This document shows, one piece after another, positions 53,168-62,543 of a stretch of DNA of 62,543 bases; the stretch's first letter is position 1; every line of letters begins with the position of its first letter. A program made the translations under genes and the position numbers. This DNA is from Paenibacillaceae bacterium ZCTH02-B3 (lineage in GTDB: Bacteria > Bacillota > Bacilli > Paenibacillales > Paenibacillaceae): positions 1 through 62,543 of the forward strand of contig LZRV01000100.1 in the NCBI GenBank assembly GCA_002159065.1. Reading direction: 5' to 3'. The notes below the pieces were generated by a model that saw only the letters and a list, made by a program, of their open reading frames with translations, was not told the DNA's origin and searched no databases.

Positions 53168-54199
53168 TTACCGGGCCGCAAGATGCTCCGCGATTTGCAC
53201 CGCGTTCCAGGCGGCGCCCTTCAGCAGGTTGTCGGAGACGATCCACAGGTTGAGCGCGCGCGGATTCGTCAGGTCGCGCCGGATGCGCCCCACGAACACT
53301 TCCTTCCGGCCGGCCGCGTGAACGGCTTGCGGATAAAGCTGGCTTGCCGGGTCGTCCTGCACGATGACGCCGGGCGCCTTGGACAAGAGTTCCCTGACCT
53401 CGTCAAGGTCGAAATCGCCGGCCAGCTCCACATACACCGATTCGGAATGGCCGCGCAGGACCGGAATGCGCACGCAGGTGGCGGACACCCGGATCCGGTC
53501 GTCGCCCATGATCTTTTTCGTCTCGTTGACCATTTTCATTTCTTCGAAGGTATAGCCGTTGTCCTGGAACTTGTCGATCTGGGGAATCGCGTTGAAGGCG
53601 ATCGGGTGCTTCACCGGCAGGGAAGCCACGGGCAGCACGTCCGGATCGAAGGAGTTGCCGGCCAGTTGCTCCCGCGTCTGCCGCAGCGTTTCCTCCACCG
53701 CGCGGGCGCCGGCTCCGGATACGGCTTGATAGGTGGAAACGATGACGCGCTCGATCCCGTATCGGTCGTACAACGGTTTCAGCGCCACCACCATCTGGAT
53801 CGTGGAGCAGTTCGGATTGGCGATGATGCCGTTGTGTTCGGCGATCTTGTGCGCGTTGACCTCCGGCACCACCAACGGAACAGCGGGGTCCATACGGAAG
53901 GCGCTGGTGTTGTCGATGCAGACCGCGCCGCGTTCCACCGCTTGCGGCACCAGCTTGCGGCTGACGTCGCCTCCGGCGCTGAACAGCGCGATGTCGACGC
54001 CCTCGAAGCTCTCCGGCGTCGCTTCCTCCACTGTCAGTTCCTCGCCGCGAAACTTGAGCCTTTTGCCCGCGGAACGCGCCGAAGAGAGCAGCTTAAGTCT
54101 CTCAATCGGAAAATCGCGCTCGTCCAGCATGTTCAGCATCTGTTCCCCGACGGCGCCCGTCGCGCCGACGACGGCGACGTTGTACCGTGTCTTCGCCAT
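53168..54199 (-). CDS. asd: aspartate-semialdehyde dehydrogenase
   Basis: 343 residues, NADPH-dependent; makes aspartate semialdehyde for lysine, threonine and methionine and for dipicolinate. Motifs: VAVVGATGAVGEQMLNML (nucleotide binding), IANPNCSTIQMVVAL (catalytic Cys), SGTGS-equivalent YQAVSGAGARAVEE, and RIPVLRGHSESVYVEL. Start given as ATG 54199; ATG 54217 (MGEPKT...) has GGAG at six bases and may be the true one. Part of dpaA-dpaB-asd-dapA. Confidence 0.97.
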   Translation of the reverse strand: MAKTRYNVAVVGATGAVGEQMLNMLDERDFPIERLKLLSSARSAGKRLKFRGEELTVEEATPESFEGVDIALFSAGGDVSRKLVPQAVERGAVCIDNTSAFRMDPAVPLVVPEVNAHKIAEHNGIIANPNCSTIQMVVALKPLYDRYGIERVIVSTYQAVSGAGARAVEETLRQTREQLAGNSFDPDVLPVASLPVKHPIAFNAIPQIDKFQDNGYTFEEMKMVNETKKIMGDDRIRVSATCVRIPVLRGHSESVYVELAGDFDLDEVRELLSKAPGVIVQDDPASQLYPQAVHAAGRKEVFVGRIRRDLTNPRALNLWIVSDNLLKGAAWNAVQIAEHLAAR

Positions 54200-54305
54200 G
54201 GTTTTCGGTTCCCCCATCTCTTGCTCCGCCAAAATTGCAGCCGGTTCCGCTCGCGCCCCGCCGTCTCCGGACGTTCGTTTTTTCCGGCATCGTTTCTTTC
54301 GTCAT

Positions 54306-54404
54306 CCGTTCCGCCGCGGCATCCGTTCGCCGTAACGTCCGTTCCGCCGCGGCATCCGTCCGTCATGACGTTCATTCCGCCGTGACGTTCGTTGCCGCCG
54401 TCGT
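54306..54404. repeat. three imperfect 33-bp tandem repeats between dpaB and asd
   Basis: Units at 54306-54338, 54339-54371 and 54372-54404. The first two share their first 21 bases (CCGTTCCGCCGCGGCATCCG and one more), the third is diverged (TCATTCCGCCGTGACG). All end in a CGT. The unit length is a multiple of three but no credible coding frame runs through it; the stretch lies just after the dpaB stop. Confidence 0.7.
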
Positions 54405-54422
54405 CCGTCCCCTCTTGCGTTC

Positions 54423-55019
54423 TCAGGCATACCGGAACCGTTCGATGAGCAGCGGCTGGATCTGTTTCCCCTGCAAGGCCGCTTCGCAGGTCTCCAGCAG
54501 GAGATCCATGCGCGCCACCAGCGAATTCGGTTTCTGGTGCGGATTGTCCTGCCCGAAGGGTACGAAATAAATGTTTTTCGTCACCAGGAGCTTTGCGATG
54601 TTGGCGGCGTTCAGGCCGAGCCCGTCGTTGGTCGAGATCGCCAGGACGAGCGGGCGGCCGTTGCGCATCTGCGCCTTGGCGGCCATCAAAACCGCGCTGT
54701 CGGTAATCGCGTTGGCCAGCTTGCTGGTCGTGTTCCCCGTGCACGGCGCGATCACCAACAGGTCGAACCTCTTGGTGGGGCCGAGGGGTTCGGCTTCCAC
54801 GATGGAACCGATGAGGTCGTTGCCCGTGATTTCCTTGAGCTCGCGTTTCCACTGCTCCGCCGTGCCGAAACGGGTGTCGGTCGTCATGACGCTGTGGGAG
54901 ACGACCGGAACCACCTCGGCGCCGGCTTCCACGAACCGACGGATCTGGGGCATCACTTCAGGCAGGGTGCAATGCGAACCGGTCACCGCGTAGCCGACGA
55001 CAATCCCTTGCCAGTTCAT
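54423..55019 (-). CDS. dpaB: dipicolinate synthase subunit B
   Basis: 198-residue flavoprotein-like subunit (SpoVFB) that, with DpaA, makes dipicolinic acid in the mother cell. Contains VVGYAVTGSHCTLPEVMPQI, VVPVVSHSVMTTDTRFG, DLLVIAPCTGNTTSKLANAI and VLAISTNDGLGLNAANIAKL, typical of this family. ATG at 55019 overlaps the dpaA stop (ATGA). Confidence 0.98.
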   Translation of the reverse strand: MNWQGIVVGYAVTGSHCTLPEVMPQIRRFVEAGAEVVPVVSHSVMTTDTRFGTAEQWKRELKEITGNDLIGSIVEAEPLGPTKRFDLLVIAPCTGNTTSKLANAITDSAVLMAAKAQMRNGRPLVLAISTNDGLGLNAANIAKLLVTKNIYFVPFGQDNPHQKPNSLVARMDLLLETCEAALQGKQIQPLLIERFRYA

Positions 55020-55912
55020 GACGCATTCCCCCGCTTCCGGTAGTCCTCCAGGATGACCCGGGCAAGGCTGTTCGCCATGATGCGTCCCGCCGTTTTCGGA
55101 GCGACAATGCCTGGCAGGCTGGGCGCCAGCATCGCCTTGATGCCCCGTTTCTCGGCGTAGCGGAAATCCGTTCCGCCGGGCTGGGAAGCCAGATCGATCA
55201 CGACCGCGTGCGGGGGAAGCGCCGCGATCACTTGCGCTGTGACTATCATAGTCGGAATCGTGTTAAAAAGCAAGTCGACATCCTGCGCCTGCCTGGCGAG
55301 ATCATCCAGGTAGAAAGGCTCGAAGCGCATCTCATGAGCCCGCGCAAATGATTCCGCCCGGCGCACCCCGACCTTCACGGACGCGCCCAGTCCCATGAGC
55401 GCCCGCGCCAGCGTCAGACCGGTCCGGCCCATGCCAAGCACCATGCAGCGGGAACCGTGGATGGTGATGTCGGTGTGCTGCATGGCCATCATGATGGCCC
55501 CTTCCGCGGTGGGGATGGAGTTGTAGATGGCCACGTCGTCCCGGTCGAACAGCTCTTCCAGCCCGATCCGGTGCTTCTCGCACAGCCGCCGCAAATACGG
55601 CTTGGCCAGCCCCGTATAAATCTTGCCGCTGGGCGGCATGGCGGCCAGGTGGGCGTCCGTGAGCACCATTTCCCGCTCGCTGTACCTGGCGGTAATGACG
55701 CCGTGGTCGTCCGTGCCCACCGCCGGCAGAACCAGCGCGTCCGCGGACGCCAGCACCTCCGGCGTCCATTCCGCCTTGACGGCGCCGGGAGGCGTTTCCG
55801 CCCGCTCGAAACCGGCCACGGTCACGGACGCGTCCAGTTCGGTGAGCTTGCGGATCACCTCCAGCTGCCTTGCGTCCCCGCCGGCCAACACGATCTGCAC
55901 GCCCGTCAGCAT
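55016..55912 (-). CDS. dpaA: dipicolinate synthase subunit A
   Basis: 298 residues (SpoVFA), Rossmann-fold dehydrogenase-like subunit. Motifs: IVLAGGDARQLEVIRKL, PTAEGAIMMAMQHTDITIHG, MVLGMGRTGLTLARALMGLG and IDLASQPGGTDFRYAEKRGI. ATG 55912 with AAGGTGG eight bases before; the open frame extends 39 codons further but crosses the promoter region. A weak sigma-K-type promoter lies upstream, in keeping with mother-cell expression. Co-transcribed with dpaB and probably asd-dapA. Confidence 0.97.
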   Translation of the reverse strand: MLTGVQIVLAGGDARQLEVIRKLTELDASVTVAGFERAETPPGAVKAEWTPEVLASADALVLPAVGTDDHGVITARYSEREMVLTDAHLAAMPPSGKIYTGLAKPYLRRLCEKHRIGLEELFDRDDVAIYNSIPTAEGAIMMAMQHTDITIHGSRCMVLGMGRTGLTLARALMGLGASVKVGVRRAESFARAHEMRFEPFYLDDLARQAQDVDLLFNTIPTMIVTAQVIAALPPHAVVIDLASQPGGTDFRYAEKRGIKAMLAPSLPGIVAPKTAGRIMANSLARVILEDYRKRGNAS

Positions 55913-55947
55913 CCGGCGAACCACCTTCCGGTTTGGAGGCTTTGTCA

Positions 55948-55976
55948 CATGGTATGCAGCCGCCCAGCGCGGGGTG
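55948..55976 (-). promoter_or_regulatory. candidate sigma-K promoter of dpaAB
   Basis: Minus strand CACC (55976-55973), 16-base spacer, CATACCATG (55956-55948), compared with sigma-K mAC-N16-CATAnnnTA; the final A is G. B. subtilis spoVFAB is sigma-K dependent. Confidence 0.4.
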
Positions 55977-56049
55977 CGGGCGGGACCGGCCGGACGGCTT
56001 ACGCGCCGTCTTCGTTCCGGAGGCGGCACGGCCGTCCGTCATGCAACAA

Positions 56050-56071
56050 CCCCGGCTCGAGAGAACCGGGG
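56050..56071 (-). terminator. terminator of dut
   Basis: CCCCGG / CCGGGG stem with a 10-base loop, 18 bases after the dut stop; weak TTGTTG tail on the minus strand, better T-run on the plus strand. Confidence 0.55.
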
Positions 56072-56089
56072 TAGGTTTTGTTTGCCGTA

Positions 56090-56533
<444 letters not shown>

Positions 56534-57776
56534 CGAATTCCCTCCCGATTCCGTCCAGCGCCGATTCCTCCGCCCCCACCAGGGCGATGGCGCAGGGTTT
56601 CGACAGCAGACGGCCGATCATTTCATTTATATCGTCAAGGGTGACGCTTTCGATTTTGTCCAGCAGCTCGTCCAGCGTGTCGTGGCGGCCGAGCATGAGC
56701 TCGTTTTTCCCGAGCCGGTTCATGCGGCTGCCCGTGCTCTCGAGACTGAGGATGAGATTGCCCTTGAGCTGTTCTTTCCCCCGCTTCAGTTCCTCTTCCG
56801 TGAGTCCCGCGGCCGCCAGTTCGCCCAACAGTTCCAGCGTCAGCTCGTAGACATCGCGGGTGTGTTTCGGGGCCGTACCGGCGTAAACCGTCAGGGTGCC
56901 GACGTCGGAATGGGCGGAATGATAGGAATAGACAGAATAAGCCAAACCCCGCTTCTCCCGGATCTCCTGGAACAGCCGGGAGCTCATGCCGCCGCCGAAC
57001 ACGTTGTTGAGCAGAATCATCGCGTACAATTTCGGATCGGTGATGGCGCAACCGGGAAACATGAGGCACAGATGGTTTTGTTCCGTCGCCTTGGGATGGA
57101 ACAGGGAGCCGGACCGGAATTCCGGGCGGCTCACCTTCGGCTCGCCGGCCTTCCGGCTGAAACCGCCGAAGTGGCGTTCGATCAGCTCCGTCACGGAATC
57201 GTTCACGTTGCCGGCGATGCTGATGACCGTCGTGTCGACGCCGTACCGGCGCGCCATGAAGCCGCGCAGGTCCTCCGCCTTCGCCGCCCTCAACCGTTCG
57301 GCGGACCCCAGCACGCTGAAAGCCAGCGGATCGTCGCCAAAGGCCGCGCGGACGGCCAGGTCGTGAACCGTATCGTCCGGCGTATCCTCGTACATGGCGA
57401 TTTCTTCGATGATGACGTTTTTTTCTTTCTCCAGCTCTTCCTCCGCGAACAAGGACTCGAAAAACATGTCCGCCAGCATGTCCACCGCGATGGGCAGATG
57501 TTCGTCCAGCACCTTGGCGTAATAGCAGGTATATTCCTTGGAGGTGAAGGCGTTCACGTTCCCGCCGATGCCGTCGAACCGGTCGGCGATCTGCCGGGCG
57601 GTGTGCCGTTTGGTTCCCTTGAAAAGCATGTGTTCGATAAAATGGGAAAATCCGTTCGTCTCCGGGGTTTCGTGGCGGGAACCGGCTTTGACCCAGATGC
57701 CGAAGGACACCGAACGGCAGGTCGGAATGGATTCGACAAGGACGCGAAGGCCGTTGTCCAGCACAAATTTTTTCAC

Positions 57777-58101
57777 CCGTTTTCCTCCCTTGCCTGATTA
57801 GTAACCACTATATCAAAAGTCGACATCCGCCACAACCAAACGACATCCCGGTCCGCTTCCGCCCTCCGCCCGGGAGGAACGAAATGTCGCCGCATCCGGG
57901 CCTCGACCGGCGTTCCCGCAATATCGTTTCCTCGTGTGCCATGCCGTGCGTTTCATCTCCGGCACCCGAGGCGGCTTCCGTCGCGCCCCCAACGCGTCCC
58001 TTTCCATGAATCCGCCGTCGTCCTGCCGCCCGTTGCACGCTTTGCTTCGGGCACATGTGGCGGCGGCTGTCCTTCCTTTGGGCTGAGGCCGTCTTTCCGG
58101 G
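57777..58101. other. intergenic region between ylxY and mlpA, no gene seen
   Basis: 325 bases, GC-rich. Frames of 64 and 82 codons are open on the minus strand, but their composition (many Arg/Gly, no family resemblance, no good ribosome site) argues against coding. No terminator with a T-run and no clear promoter was found. Confidence 0.5.
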
Positions 58102-59112
58102 TCAGGAAGGCGGTTCGATCCGCTCGCTGGACAAGGTGTGCGACACCGTGCCGGGAACCAGCCCCTTCCCGCGAAGCGCCCGGATGATGCCGGGCAGGGC
58201 CCGCTTCGCGCTGTCCGTCGGATGCATCAGGATGAGCACGCCCGGCTCCGCCCGGCGGGCCACCTTTTGCACCACGGCGTCCGGCGGCGGGTTTTTCCAA
58301 TCGATGGTGTCCAGCGTCCACAGCACGGTTCTCAGGCCCAGCGAGTGGGCGATCCGTACCGTCCGCTGGTCGTAATCGCCGGACGGCGGCGCGAACCAGC
58401 GGTTTCCCGCTCCCAGTTCCTTCAGCAAATTTTCTGTTTTGACGATTTCCTCCCGCTGGCGGCTGTCCGCAAGACGGCTCATCATGGGATGGGACCAGGC
58501 GTGGTTGGACAGCTCGTGCCCCCGCGCAAGGATTTCCGCGGCCAGATCCCGGTGTTTGGACAGCCAGGTGCCGTCCAGGAAGAACGTCGCCGCCACGCCT
58601 TCTTCCTCCAGTGTGTTCAGCATGGCCGGCAAATGTTCGTCGCCCCACGCCACATTGATCATGATTGCCGCGGCGGGCTTGGCGGGATTGCCCCGGTATA
58701 CCGGCGCCGGCGGCAGGTCGTCAAGACCAACGGCCGGATGGACCGGCCTGTACACCCATGGAATCCCCGCCTTGCGCGCAACGTCTTTCCCCATGCTCCG
58801 AATGCGTTCACAGGTGGCTTCCACGTCCGCCTCCCGGCCGTCGTAGCCTGGAATGGCCTTCCACACCGGATCGATCCGCGCATCCACCGGCTCGACACGC
58901 TGCTCCGGCGCTTCCCGTGCCGCTTGTTCGCACAAGTCCTCCGACGGGGCGAAGACGGGCACTGCGCCGCCGGACGGTGCGCCGGGCGGAGCGGCGGTCC
59001 GTGCCTGCACCGCGTCGGCAAACGCGCCGACGGGCCCCCATTTGCCCAGCGCCAGCACGGCGGCAAAACAGAAGATCACCCCTGCGTAAACCACGGGCGA
59101 AGGACGTTTCAT
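58102..59112 (-). CDS. ylxY: YlxY, polysaccharide deacetylase-like protein
   Basis: 336 residues. N-terminal hydrophobic anchor (VVYAGVIFCFAAVLALG), a long linker, then a NodB-homology domain (about 145-330). The first NodB motif, normally TFDDG with the catalytic and metal Asp, reads IMINVAWGDEHLP here; the His pair is kept in SNHAWSHPMMSRLADSR, and WFAPPSGDYDQRT and ILMHPTDSAKRALPGI match motifs 3 and 5. It may therefore be inactive or altered. ATG 59112 with GGAGG nine bases before. Sits between pnp and mlpA as in B. subtilis. Confidence 0.92.
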   Translation of the reverse strand: MKRPSPVVYAGVIFCFAAVLALGKWGPVGAFADAVQARTAAPPGAPSGGAVPVFAPSEDLCEQAAREAPEQRVEPVDARIDPVWKAIPGYDGREADVEATCERIRSMGKDVARKAGIPWVYRPVHPAVGLDDLPPAPVYRGNPAKPAAAIMINVAWGDEHLPAMLNTLEEEGVAATFFLDGTWLSKHRDLAAEILARGHELSNHAWSHPMMSRLADSRQREEIVKTENLLKELGAGNRWFAPPSGDYDQRTVRIAHSLGLRTVLWTLDTIDWKNPPPDAVVQKVARRAEPGVLILMHPTDSAKRALPGIIRALRGKGLVPGTVSHTLSSERIEPPS

Positions 59113-59203
59113 CGCCGATTCCCTCCGCATCCGGACGGCTCCGGATAAGATGTCCGATCCGACGGAACCATCCTATGTAGGGAAACGGGCTTTTAAGACA
59201 AAC

Positions 59204-59245
59204 AAAAATGGCGTGTCAAATTGTTGCCAATTTGCATGCCATTTT
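59204..59245 (-). terminator. terminator of pnp
   Basis: Long imperfect hairpin AAATGGCGTGTCAAATT / AATTTGCATGCCATTT, followed on the minus strand by TTTTTGTTTG; 75 bases after the pnp stop. Confidence 0.8.
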
Positions 59246-59320
59246 GCCCGACGGGATATGAAGTTGCGGCACCCCGCGGAAGGACCGCGAAGCGCTTCGG
59301 AATGCGCCTCCCCGAAGGGG

Positions 59321-61438
59321 TCAGCGACGCCTTCTTCCGGACGCGGCCGCCGGAACCGGTTTGAGCAGGGCCTTGCGCGACAGGTTGATGCGGCCCATGC
59401 TGTCGATTTCGGTGACGACCACCTGGATCCGGTCGCCGATCTTGACCACGTCTTCCACCCGCTTGACCCGCTCGTGGGCCAGCTGCGAAATGTGCACCAG
59501 ACCTTCCTTGTTCGGCAGGATCTCCACGAACGCCCCGAATTTCTCGATCCGCTTGACGGTGCCGGTGTAGATTTCGCCCGGCGCCACCACCTTGACGATG
59601 CCCTCGATGATCTCCTTCGCCTTCTGGTTGGCCGCCTCGTCCGGGGACGTGATGTAGATGGTGCCGTCCTGTTCGATGTCGATCTTGACCCCGGTGTCGT
59701 CGATGATCTTGTTGACGACCTTGCCGCCGGTGCCGATGACATCGCGGATCTTCTCCGGATCGATCTTGAGGGTGATGATCTTCGGCGCGTACGGGCTGAG
59801 CTGCTTGCGCGGCTCGGCGAGCACTTCCAGCATCTTGCCCAGGATGAACAGGCGCCCTTCGCGGGCCTGCGCCAGGGCCTTGGCCAGAATGTCGCGGTCG
59901 ATGCCGTCGATCTTGATGTCCATCTGGATGGCGGTGACACCCTTGGCCGTGCCGGCCACCTTGAAGTCCATGTCGCCGAGATGGTCTTCCATGCCCTGGA
60001 TGTCCGTCAGGATGGATACGTGGTCCCCGTCCTTGATCAGGCCCATGGCCACGCCGGCCACCGGGGCCTTGATCGGCACGCCCGCGTCCATCAGGGCCAG
60101 CGTGCTGGCGCAGATGCTCGCCTGGGACGTGGAGCCGTTCGACTCCAGCACTTCCGAGACGAGGCGGATCGTGTACGGGAATTCTTCTTCCGGCGGAATG
60201 ACCTTGAGCAGGGCGCGTTCGCCCAGCGCGCCGTGGCCGATTTCGCGCCGGCCGGGTCCGCGGATCGGCCGGGCTTCTCCGACCGAAAACGGCGGGAAGT
60301 TGTAATGGTGCATGAACCGTTTCGATTCTTCCCAGTCGATGCCGTCCAGAATCTGCATGTCGCCCAGCGCGCCGAGGGTGCAGACGCTGAGGGCCTGGGT
60401 GTTGCCGCGGGTGAAGAGGGCCGAACCGTGGGTGCGCGGCAAAAGGCCGACCTGGCAGGTGATGGGCCGGATTTCGTCCAGCCTGCGGCCGTCGGGACGG
60501 ATTTTCTCGTGGGTGATGAGACGCCGCACTTCCTTTTTCACGATGTCATGCAGCGTTTCTTCCACGTCGGCCATCTTCTCCGGCGTCTCGGCGTAGAGCG
60601 CGGCAAAGTGTTCTCTCGCTTCGGCGTTGATGGCGTCGATCGCGTCCTGGCGTTCCTGTTTGTCGGGAATGCGCACCGCTTCGATCAGCCGCTGCCCGCA
60701 GAACGCCCGGACCGCCTCCGCCACTTCGGGGTCGGTCTCATGCAGCCGGACTTCGATTTTCGGCACGCCGGCCAGCCGGACCAGCTCGTCGATCAGATCC
60801 ACGACCCGGCGGATTTCCCCCTGCGCGAACATGATCGCTTCCAGCATGTCTTCTTCCGGCACTTCGTTCGCTTCCGCCTCGACCATCATGATCGCGTCCC
60901 GCGTGCCGGCAACCACGACGTACATGTCGCTTTTGAGTTCCTGCTCCACCGTCGGATTGATGACGAACCGTCCGTCCACGCGTCCGACGATGACGCCGCC
61001 GATGGGGCCGTTGAACGGCACGTTGGAAATCGACAGCGCCGCGGAGGTGCCGATCATGGCGGAGATTTCCGGTGAGCAGTCCTGGTCGACGCTCAGCACG
61101 AGGTTCACGATCTGCACTTCGTTGCGAAAGCCTTCCGGAAACAGGGGACGGATCGGCCGGTCCGTCAGGCGGCTGGCCAGAATCGCCTTTTCGCTGGGAC
61201 GGCCTTCCCGTTTGATGAACCCGCCCGGAATCTTGCCGACGGAATAGAGACGCTCTTCATAGTTGACGGTAAGCGGAAAGAAATCAAGGTCTTTCGGTTC
61301 CTTGGACATGGTGACGGTGGACAGCACCGCCGTGTCGCCGTAGCGCACCAGCACCGCGCCGTTTGCCTGCTTGGCCAATTCTCCCGTTTCCAGGATCAGT
61401 GGGCGGCCGGCCAAATCCATTTGGACAACGTGTTTCAA
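59321..61438 (-). CDS. pnp: polynucleotide phosphorylase
   Basis: 705 residues; phosphorolytic 3'-5' exoribonuclease. Two RNase PH domains ([39 protein letters not shown]), KH domain ([20 protein letters not shown]) and S1 domain ([20 protein letters not shown]), ending in a basic tail. TTG start at 61438 with GGGAGGG eight bases before; the open frame further upstream passes through the rpsO terminator and is not coding. Follows rpsO as in most bacteria. Confidence 0.99.
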   Translation of the reverse strand: MKHVVQMDLAGRPLILETGELAKQANGAVLVRYGDTAVLSTVTMSKEPKDLDFFPLTVNYEERLYSVGKIPGGFIKREGRPSEKAILASRLTDRPIRPLFPEGFRNEVQIVNLVLSVDQDCSPEISAMIGTSAALSISNVPFNGPIGGVIVGRVDGRFVINPTVEQELKSDMYVVVAGTRDAIMMVEAEANEVPEEDMLEAIMFAQGEIRRVVDLIDELVRLAGVPKIEVRLHETDPEVAEAVRAFCGQRLIEAVRIPDKQERQDAIDAINAEAREHFAALYAETPEKMADVEETLHDIVKKEVRRLITHEKIRPDGRRLDEIRPITCQVGLLPRTHGSALFTRGNTQALSVCTLGALGDMQILDGIDWEESKRFMHHYNFPPFSVGEARPIRGPGRREIGHGALGERALLKVIPPEEEFPYTIRLVSEVLESNGSTSQASICASTLALMDAGVPIKAPVAGVAMGLIKDGDHVSILTDIQGMEDHLGDMDFKVAGTAKGVTAIQMDIKIDGIDRDILAKALAQAREGRLFILGKMLEVLAEPRKQLSPYAPKIITLKIDPEKIRDVIGTGGKVVNKIIDDTGVKIDIEQDGTIYITSPDEAANQKAKEIIEGIVKVVAPGEIYTGTVKRIEKFGAFVEILPNKEGLVHISQLAHERVKRVEDVVKIGDRIQVVVTEIDSMGRINLSRKALLKPVPAAASGRRRR

Positions 61439-61551
61439 GGAATTCCCTCCCAAAAACGCCTGTCTGGCGGTGATCGGCAAACCGAGGTTGACTTTTCGAC
61501 AAGCTTCGCCGTTTTTCCTGCAAGGCTCCAGGCAAGGCCCGAACCAATGGC

Positions 61552-61596
61552 AAAAAGCAACCCGCCGGCCGGATCTCCGATCGGTCAGGTTGCTTT
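61552..61596 (-). terminator. terminator/attenuator between rpsO and pnp
   Basis: 9-bp stem AAAGCAACC / GGTTGCTTT with GC-rich inner pairing, then TTTTTG on the minus strand, directly after rpsO. Probably limits read-through into pnp. Confidence 0.85.
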
Positions 61597-61608
61597 CTTT
61601 GACGCGGG

Positions 61609-61878
61609 TTAGCGGCGCAAACCGAGTTTCTCGATCAGCGCGGTGTAACGGTTGATGTCCTTTTTCTTCAGGTAGGCGAGCAATTTCCTGCGCTGCCCGA
61701 CCATTTTGAGCAAACCGCGCCTTGAATGATGGTCTTTCTTGTGGACGCGCAAATGCTCCGTGAGATTGTTGATGTTTTCCGTCAAAATCGCGATTTGCAC
61801 TTCCGGGGAACCCGTATCCGACGGATGCGTGCGATGCTCCTGGATGAGTTCCCGTTTGCGTTCCTGCGTCAAAGCCAT
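61609..61878 (-). CDS. rpsO: 30S ribosomal protein S15
   Basis: 89 residues, primary rRNA-binding protein of the small subunit platform. Begins [20 protein letters not shown] and contains [20 protein letters not shown] and [19 protein letters not shown], the family signature. ATG 61878 with AAGGAGGTGG upstream. Own sigma-A promoter about 120 bases upstream. Upstream, where B. subtilis has ribC and truB, an ISNCY-like element is found. Confidence 0.99.
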   Translation of the reverse strand: MALTQERKRELIQEHRTHPSDTGSPEVQIAILTENINNLTEHLRVHKKDHHSRRGLLKMVGQRRKLLAYLKKKDINRYTALIEKLGLRR

Positions 61879-61996
61879 CCGGCCCACCTCCTTGATCACC
61901 AATCGCCTCTGGCCTCGCCGGCGGCGGTGACTCGTCCGGCCAAGCCAGGGTTAAGCTTCGGCAAACGCTTTGGGCGTCTGCCTCTGCAACAGAGAT

Positions 61997-62026
61997 AGTA
62001 TAGCATATGACCGGGCCGCCGTTCAA
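61997..62026 (-). promoter_or_regulatory. sigma-A promoter of rpsO
   Basis: Minus strand TTGAAC (62026-62021), 18-base spacer, TATACT (62002-61997). It gives a leader of about 110 bases, where S15 autoregulation could act; the nearby IS lies just beyond the -35. Confidence 0.75.
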
Positions 62027-62116
62027 GAAAATCGACAACGCATGTTGTTGTTCTGTGATATTGTCAGGGTGTAACTGTTCCGAGAAAATGTCAGTATGAG
62101 CAAGGAGCAGATCACC

Positions 62117-62543
62117 TTGACAAAGAGCGAACTGAAACGTGCTATGGTTGTCGAGAAGTGGATGGAGGGCTGTCTCACGGAACAGGATGTTGCGCGCACG
62201 CTCGGCATCAGCATCCGGCAAGCGTATCGGCTCAAGGCCAAATATCGTCACGGAGGTGCAAAGGCCATCGCTCATGGGAATCGGGGCCGAAAGCCCGTTC
62301 ACACCTTGGCCGACTCGCTCAAACAACGCGTGATGTCCCTGTACCGGGATCGCTACTTCGGAAGCAATTCCACCCACTTTGCCGAGCTTTTGGCCGAACA
62401 CGAGGACATCCATTTAAGCGTCTCTTCGGTCCGCCGCATTCTGCTGGAAGGCCGCCTTCGTCCCGCACGCTTGCGCCGTCGTCCAAAGGCTCACCGATCG
62501 CGGCCCCGTAAACCTCAAGCGGGCATGCTGTGGCAGACTGAAA
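62117..62543 (+). CDS. ISNCY-like transposase, N-terminal part (cut by window edge)
   Basis: About 142 residues present; frame open to the last base. N-terminal HTH ([40 protein letters not shown]), then [13 protein letters not shown] and [20 protein letters not shown], typical of ISNCY-type DDE transposases with a GNRGR linker. Catalytic residues lie beyond the window. TTG 62117 with AAGGAG nine bases before is preferred; an ATG at 62096 is in frame. Divergent from rpsO; the element's outer end should lie between about 62027 and 62095 but no boundary can be fixed. Confidence 0.85.
   Translation, partial: MTKSELKRAMVVEKWMEGCLTEQDVARTLGISIRQAYRLKAKYRHGGAKAIAHGNRGRKPVHTLADSLKQRVMSLYRDRYFGSNSTHFAELLAEHEDIHLSVSSVRRILLEGRLRPARLRRRPKAHRSRPRKPQAGMLWQTE

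Noticed and set aside
54306-54404. Possible CRISPR array
   Set aside because: Units are directly adjacent without spacers, only three copies, and no cas genes in the window.
54133-54852. Long frame through the 33-bp repeats encoding an 11-residue repeat
   Set aside because: It runs out of frame across dpaB coding sequence; open only because of GC-rich composition.
57808-58056. Small protein gene between mlpA and ylxY
   Set aside because: Arg/Gly-rich composition typical of GC-rich non-coding frames, no ribosome site, no resemblance to YmxH or any other family.
59321-62413. A 1030-codon reading frame including pnp
   Set aside because: The part upstream of 61438 crosses the rpsO terminator and the antisense of rpsO and the IS; the PNPase family N-terminus and ribosome site fix the start at 61438.

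Overview
The window looks like a stretch of chromosome from a GC-rich, spore-forming member of the Bacillales. A Paenibacillaceae-type thermophile is my inference. The evidence is the long minus-strand run rpsO, pnp, ylxY, mlpA, dut, dpaA, dpaB, asd, dapA, rnjB, then spoIIIE, ymfF, ymfH, ymfI, ymfJ, rodZ/ymfM, pgsA, cinA, recA, recX, rny, ymdB, spoVS, miaB, ricA. This is essentially the Bacillus subtilis order with local insertions and losses, and it carries dedicated sporulation genes (spoVS, dpaAB, a SleB-type cortex hydrolase, spoIIIE). Both ends of the window fall inside transposase genes (IS1380-like at the left, ISNCY-like at the right), so it is probably a contig that broke at repeated insertion sequences.

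Layout. At 1-7100 there is an accessory, more AT-rich segment: a cut IS1380 transposase, a short gene stub that appears to be interrupted by that IS, a 1791-residue protein with one intact and one apparently degenerate NTPase module, and a decayed transketolase fragment. At 7.1-13.4 kb lie a truncated haemoglobin, an MFS exporter, a biotin ECF transporter in which both ATPases and EcfT are fused into one polypeptide and which is divergent from bioY across a BirA operator, and a small protein resembling the N-terminal domain of YheC/YheD. From 13.5 to 38 kb is the core block: RNA modification and decay (ricA, miaB, rny, ymdB), 2-oxoacid:ferredoxin oxidoreductase (korAB) with a PduL-type acyltransferase, DNA repair (recX, recA, cinA), lipid synthesis (pgsA), rimO, yajQ, rodZ, the ymfJIHF group, a sleB-type gene and spoIIIE. 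From 38.1 to 50.1 kb is an insertion relative to the B. subtilis order: an arabinose cluster (araR-araD-araB-araA), a stalk-domain secreted protein, a WYL regulator, a HIRAN protein, a membrane protein coupled to a hydroxyacid dehydrogenase, an alpha/beta hydrolase and a broken beta-propeller gene. From 50.4 to 62 kb the core block resumes: rnjB, dapA, asd, dpaBA, dut, mlpA, ylxY, pnp, rpsO.

Regulation can be read at several points: a LexA box and sigma-A promoter before recA, a BirA box before bioY, two AraR half-turn-phased boxes before araDBA, a sigma-H-type promoter before spoVS, a sigma-G-type promoter before the sleB-type gene, a weaker sigma-K-type candidate before dpaAB, and many factor-independent terminators. 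The diaminopimelate/dipicolinate genes (dapA, asd, dpaA, dpaB) sit together and join lysine/cell-wall precursor synthesis to spore dipicolinate production. The best candidate for an undescribed system is the interrupted operon at 0.7-6.2 kb. Its function cannot be named from sequence alone, but its architecture is that of large STAND/AAA-type NTPases found in bacterial conflict loci.
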